A stretch of 64,000 bases of DNA from Defluviicoccus sp. (GTDB lineage Bacteria; Pseudomonadota; Alphaproteobacteria; MPNO01): positions 1-64,000 of the forward strand of contig JAPPHW010000191.1 of NCBI GenBank assembly GCA_028820945.1, given 5' to 3'. Both the position numbers and the translations under genes were made by a program. This document shows, one piece after another, positions 60,516 to 64,000 of this stretch. How positions within the stretch are numbered: the first letter of the stretch is position 1; each line of letters begins with the position of its first letter. The notes beneath the pieces were generated by a model that worked only from the letters and a program-made list of their open reading frames with translations, made no database searches and was not told where the DNA came from.

Positions 60516-63395
60516 TCAACGTCGCGTGCGCCGTTCCACTGTCGCGCTGTCCCGTGCCACCCCACGTTTTTTCGATTCCCGCAGGTTTCTTGTGTAGTCG
60601 CAAACCGGGAAGTTCGAGCAGCCGAGGAAGCGGCCGTACCTGCCCATTCTGGCGTTCAGCCAGCCGTCGCAGACGGGACAAGCCTCGATAGACCCACCAC
60701 AGTCTCGGCAGACGTAAGCCTCACCGGACTTGACGGGAAGGCCGTTTCCGCAGCGGGGGCAGGCACGCGCGGTGTGCTCGCATAGCGGAAAATTCGAGCA
60801 CCCGTAGAAAACGCTCTGATCGCGCGCGTTTTCCCGGCGCTCCAGCCGTCCTCCACCGACGCATCTTGGACAAGGCACGTCGCTCTCCGGCGGACGACCG
60901 AACACTTCGACGTCGTATCCGCCGTCGATCAACTCCGTCACGAATTCAGACGGCTGGCCGCCGTCGGCAAGCAGGAAGACCTGCCGCCGCGCCCGGGTAA
61001 CGGCAACGTAGAGCAGGCGACGCTCCTCAGCGTTCGGCTGGGCTTCGGGCGCTGCGAGCACCAGATCGAGCAACGGATCGTCGGCTATCTCGGCAGGGAA
61101 CCCGTGCTTGCCGGAGCACAGTCCAAGCACCACCGCATAGTCGGCCTCGAGACCCTTGGAGCGGTGTACGGTCATCCAAGTGAAACGGAGTCGGCGATAC
61201 TGCTTCGGCAGCGCATCCAGATTGCGGGGCCGCAGATGCCGGTAGCGGCCCAGCAGCAACACCTCCGATGTGCCGTCGTATTGGCGGGCATCCGCTTCGA
61301 TTCTGTCGAGCGCCTCTTTCAGAAGCGAGAGTTCCTGCTCGCCGGGAAGTCCGACGAATACCGCGGGGCGATCCGCCTTCCGCGTTGTACGAACCGTCTT
61401 GCGGATTTGCGCCGGGTTGCACAGCACGAAGTTTGTGGCGACCGTCGCGATGCGGTCGGCGCAGCGGAACGTGGTGGCAAGATCGATGCGCTCGAACGCG
61501 CCGAAATGGTCCCCGAACTCCCGCATCACCGCGATGTCCGAACCGCCGAATCGGTAGATCGCCTGCCAGTCGTCGCCGACCGCGAACAACTGGGATCCCG
61601 GCGCGCTGTCGAGCAGCGCCTTCAGCAGTCGCGCGCGAGACGGCGAAATGTCCTGGAATTCGTCGACCAGTATGTATCCGAACGGGCTGCGGTAATGTCC
61701 TTCCTCCACGAGATCGGTCGCCCGGTTGATCATGTCGTGGAAGTCGATTTCGCCTGCGCTGGCGAGCGCTTCCTCGTAGCGCTCGAAGATCGGTCGGAAC
61801 ACTGCGAGAAACGCCTGCGCCCGCCTCCTGTCCCGGTGAGCGCTGGCGCGCTTGGCGACTTCCTCGAATGACAGCCGGCTGCCCTTGAAGTGCTGCAGGA
61901 AGGTTGCCACCAGCCGCGTGAACGGATCGATCCGGCCCTGTCGGTCGAGAGCGGCGAATACTTCCTCGCGCGGGATCGGCGAGAGAGTCACCCCGTGGGC
62001 CTCGAGCTTCTCCGTCAGGTTTCGCAGCAGCTTGCCGTCGGTCTGTTCGTGACTGAAGGTTTCGATCAGGACGGTGCCGTGCTCGGCATGGACACCGCGT
62101 TTCCATTCCATGTCCCGCCAATATTGGCCCCGGTCGACGAAAGGCGCCGTGTTCCCTGCGGCGTCGATCCCGAAGTGTTCGATATAGATGCCGTGCTCGG
62201 AAAGACGGAAGTCGGGCTTGTACTGGCGCTTCTCCGAGGTCGCCAGATCGTGCTCGTAGGGAGCTTCGTACTCGTAGGCGACACCGTGGAGGTAGAGAAA
62301 GTTGGCAATCTCGCATTCCTCGAAGCTGCGGACCACGTCGCCCCTCAGCGAGCGGATATCGAACTTCCGGATATAGTCGTGGTACTCGCCCCAGTTTCTG
62401 AATTCTTGCTGGCTCCTGTACGGCGCGAACCTCTCCTGGAACCATTCATCCAGCATGGCCGAGAGGTCGCGGTCGGCGAGCAGATCGGCGACTATTCCCT
62501 TGAGCAGATCGAACAAGGTTCGGTCGTTCTCCGCCGTCGCCGCGAGTGCGGGGCGCTTGCCTTCGGCTTTGCCGACGATCGCCATGCCGAGGCTGTGGAA
62601 GGTGCGCACCGTCACCTCGCGTGCGATTGCGGTGCCAAGGCGCGAGTCCATCCGTTCTTCCATCTCCTTGCGGGCATCGCGCGCGAAGGCGAGCAGCAGC
62701 AATTCGGACGGCCTGCGATACCGCTTTCGGACGAGCCAGCCGGTCTTGGCTACGATGACCGAGGTCTTGCCGCTACCGGCGGCGGCGACCACGAGGTTGC
62801 GGCGCTCGTCGATGACGACCGCCCGGCGCTGCTCCTCCGTAAGCGGGCGGGCCTCGATCCGGTCGAACAGTTCGCGCGAGCGGGCAAGCTCGTTGACGAC
62901 GAATGCCTCGTTTGCCTTCACCTTGGCATCGTCTGGCGCTTCCAGAAAATCCAGAATGCTCCGCAGCATTCGGACTTCGGGAGCATCCGACAGCGCTTCC
63001 GGCCACCGCGCCGCGAGCCCGCCGGCAACTGTTTGAGCCTCGGCCTCAAGATCGCGAAATGCGTCGGCGGTAAGATATCTGGCTGGATCAGCCAATGCCG
63101 TCAGCCGATCATGCACGGAGCGCAGCGTTTCCAGTTGCGGCGCAAGCGTACGACGCCACCAGTCGCATCTCGCGGCTTCAAGCGCACTGGCAAAGGCGCT
63201 TGCATCCGTTCGAGGCAACCCCGAAACATGCGCATTCCCTGCGGTATGGCGGACCCGAATGCTGGAACAGAGCCGTCCGTCCGCTACATCGACCGCTTCC
63301 ACGTTGCCCAACGATATTTCGGCGCGGCGTGAACCGAAAAGCAGCCGGATTGCTTCGGCGTTCACCGATGCCGCCCTGGCATGACGCGGATGCAT
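60516..63395 (-). CDS. Helicase IV-like UvrD-family helicase with two C-terminal zinc fingers
   Basis: About 959 residues from ATG 63395; the frame continues to a TTG at 63539, but the ATG places Walker A at ~207, as in HelD. Walker A is AAAGSGKTSV, motif II YILVDEFQDIS, motif III VGDDWQAIYRFGGSD, and motifs V/VI TVHRSKGLEADYAVVLGL and LLYVAVTRARRQVFLL. An insert with YKPDFRL...IYIEHFG resembles a nuclease-like D..ExK core. The C-terminus has two topoisomerase-type zinc fingers (CPRC...FYGCSNFPLC; CPVCDGWLNARMGRYGRFLGCSNFPVC). It unwinds DNA 3'-5'. Stand-alone copies in islands are often linked with defence or repair. Confidence 0.88.
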   Translation of the reverse strand: MHPRHARAASVNAEAIRLLFGSRRAEISLGNVEAVDVADGRLCSSIRVRHTAGNAHVSGLPRTDASAFASALEAARCDWWRRTLAPQLETLRSVHDRLTALADPARYLTADAFRDLEAEAQTVAGGLAARWPEALSDAPEVRMLRSILDFLEAPDDAKVKANEAFVVNELARSRELFDRIEARPLTEEQRRAVVIDERRNLVVAAAGSGKTSVIVAKTGWLVRKRYRRPSELLLLAFARDARKEMEERMDSRLGTAIAREVTVRTFHSLGMAIVGKAEGKRPALAATAENDRTLFDLLKGIVADLLADRDLSAMLDEWFQERFAPYRSQQEFRNWGEYHDYIRKFDIRSLRGDVVRSFEECEIANFLYLHGVAYEYEAPYEHDLATSEKRQYKPDFRLSEHGIYIEHFGIDAAGNTAPFVDRGQYWRDMEWKRGVHAEHGTVLIETFSHEQTDGKLLRNLTEKLEAHGVTLSPIPREEVFAALDRQGRIDPFTRLVATFLQHFKGSRLSFEEVAKRASAHRDRRRAQAFLAVFRPIFERYEEALASAGEIDFHDMINRATDLVEEGHYRSPFGYILVDEFQDISPSRARLLKALLDSAPGSQLFAVGDDWQAIYRFGGSDIAVMREFGDHFGAFERIDLATTFRCADRIATVATNFVLCNPAQIRKTVRTTRKADRPAVFVGLPGEQELSLLKEALDRIEADARQYDGTSEVLLLGRYRHLRPRNLDALPKQYRRLRFTWMTVHRSKGLEADYAVVLGLCSGKHGFPAEIADDPLLDLVLAAPEAQPNAEERRLLYVAVTRARRQVFLLADGGQPSEFVTELIDGGYDVEVFGRPPESDVPCPRCVGGGRLERRENARDQSVFYGCSNFPLCEHTARACPRCGNGLPVKSGEAYVCRDCGGSIEACPVCDGWLNARMGRYGRFLGCSNFPVCDYTRNLRESKKRGVARDSATVERRTRR

Positions 63396-64000
63396 GATCG
63401 CGAACAGGACCCTAGCGAGGCCGGTGCGCTTGGTCACAAACAAAGTGTCCGCAGCCAAACCCGGTCGATCCTTGGAACGCCCATCGTGTAGCGGTGTTGC
63501 GTCGAGCAATGCTTCCTGTCTCCGTCCCGTTCGAATCAACGACCAGCCGCCGGGGGCGAGTGGCTAGCACAGCGCCCGGCTGCGGTCGATTATCACGCTC
63601 GCGGCGGCGATGCATCCAACGCCGGCTCATTCGTAGCGACCGCGCCGGTGCGCAGAGTGTGAACATACCGTGCATCGGACCCCGCATCGGCAGCGACTCC
63701 ACGCAGACTTTCTTGCAGTTCGCCGGTGCGGCCGGTTCCCGATGCGGCGAGGTAACATGTGCAGACGGAGTCGCGGTGACGCGCTGACAAACCGGCCCGA
63801 GCATGTCAGCCAACGGCGGTTTCGCCGTCGCGGTGCGCAAGGTGTGCAACGCCCCCCTCGATGGTTTGCTTCGCACCCCTCCTTCTGTTACCTGTGCCGT
63901 CAGGAAGGCGACGCGGAACGCGCTCACGGATCGTTGGCCGGTCGTCTCGCTCAAGCGCCGCGATGGCTTGAACCCCCTGTCATTGCAGGGTTTGCGCCAG
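63396..64000. other. Terminal 605 bp, no supported gene
   Basis: This contains the possible 5' extension of the helicase gene up to 63539, then ~460 bp without a convincing gene. No repeat or hairpin stands out. Confidence 0.35.

Noticed and set aside
1..64000. CRISPR arrays, rRNA or tRNA genes
   Set aside because: No regularly spaced direct repeats and no recognisable rRNA or tRNA sequence were seen on either strand.

Overview
The window is GC-rich (estimated by eye at above 60%) and looks alphaproteobacterial. It has a RepC-type replication initiator, plasmid genes typical of that class (strawberry-notch helicase, toprim and DUF2493/DUF4326 proteins), a MobF relaxase, and HicAB, YhaV and ParS toxin-antitoxin parts. 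I see no rRNA, tRNA or CRISPR array. The density of broken genes, chimeric reading frames and IS remnants suggests a heavily rearranged, plasmid-derived region in a chromosome, or a decaying plasmid. Several stretches (about 5.9-6.9, 9.7-12.6, 14.1-15.2 and 55.5-56.2 kb) are visibly lower in GC and look like separately acquired cargo.

Region 1 (0-18.5 kb) is a scrap-heap island. It holds an HsdS fragment, a YhaV toxin without antitoxin, the C-terminal third of a plasmid helicase, a trypsin-like protease, a reverse-transcriptase chimera, HicAB, an IS1380 transposase, an unknown 351-residue protein, an orphan ParS-type antitoxin and a tyrosine recombinase fragment. Within it sits a defence cluster. 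On the minus strand is a four-gene ubiquitin-like conjugation operon in the order Ubl, E2, JAB peptidase, E1, the same order as described for BilABCD. Beyond a dead IS3 element, on the plus strand, lie an XRE regulator with an ImmA/IrrE peptidase and a DarT/DarG DNA ADP-ribosylation toxin-antitoxin pair.

Region 2 (18.5-50.9 kb) is plasmid backbone. It contains a toprim chimera and a type IVB (IncI/Dot-Icm-like) secretion block with traR-like, traU, ssb, a traV-position gene, traW-like and traY. Next come a VirD4-type coupling protein, a 1,505-residue MobF relaxase-helicase, a large SLOG/DUF2493 protein, many small accessory genes behind a shared 19-nt leader element, a RelBE-like pair, a GHKL ATPase and a truncated RepC with a counter-transcribed RNA. 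traY is split into two oppositely oriented halves 5.2 kb apart, best explained by inversion of the traR-to-traY block.

Region 3 (50.9-64 kb) holds a cassette of secreted proteins (an ankyrin/peptidoglycan-binding/MORN protein facing two exported proteins of unknown function) bracketed by 33-bp direct repeats. It is followed by a coiled-coil membrane protein, an integrase remnant, two overlapping tyrosine recombinase genes, a lipoprotein and a helicase IV-like UvrD helicase. Conjugation is probably no longer functional, because TraY and RepC are broken and no repA or repB is present here.
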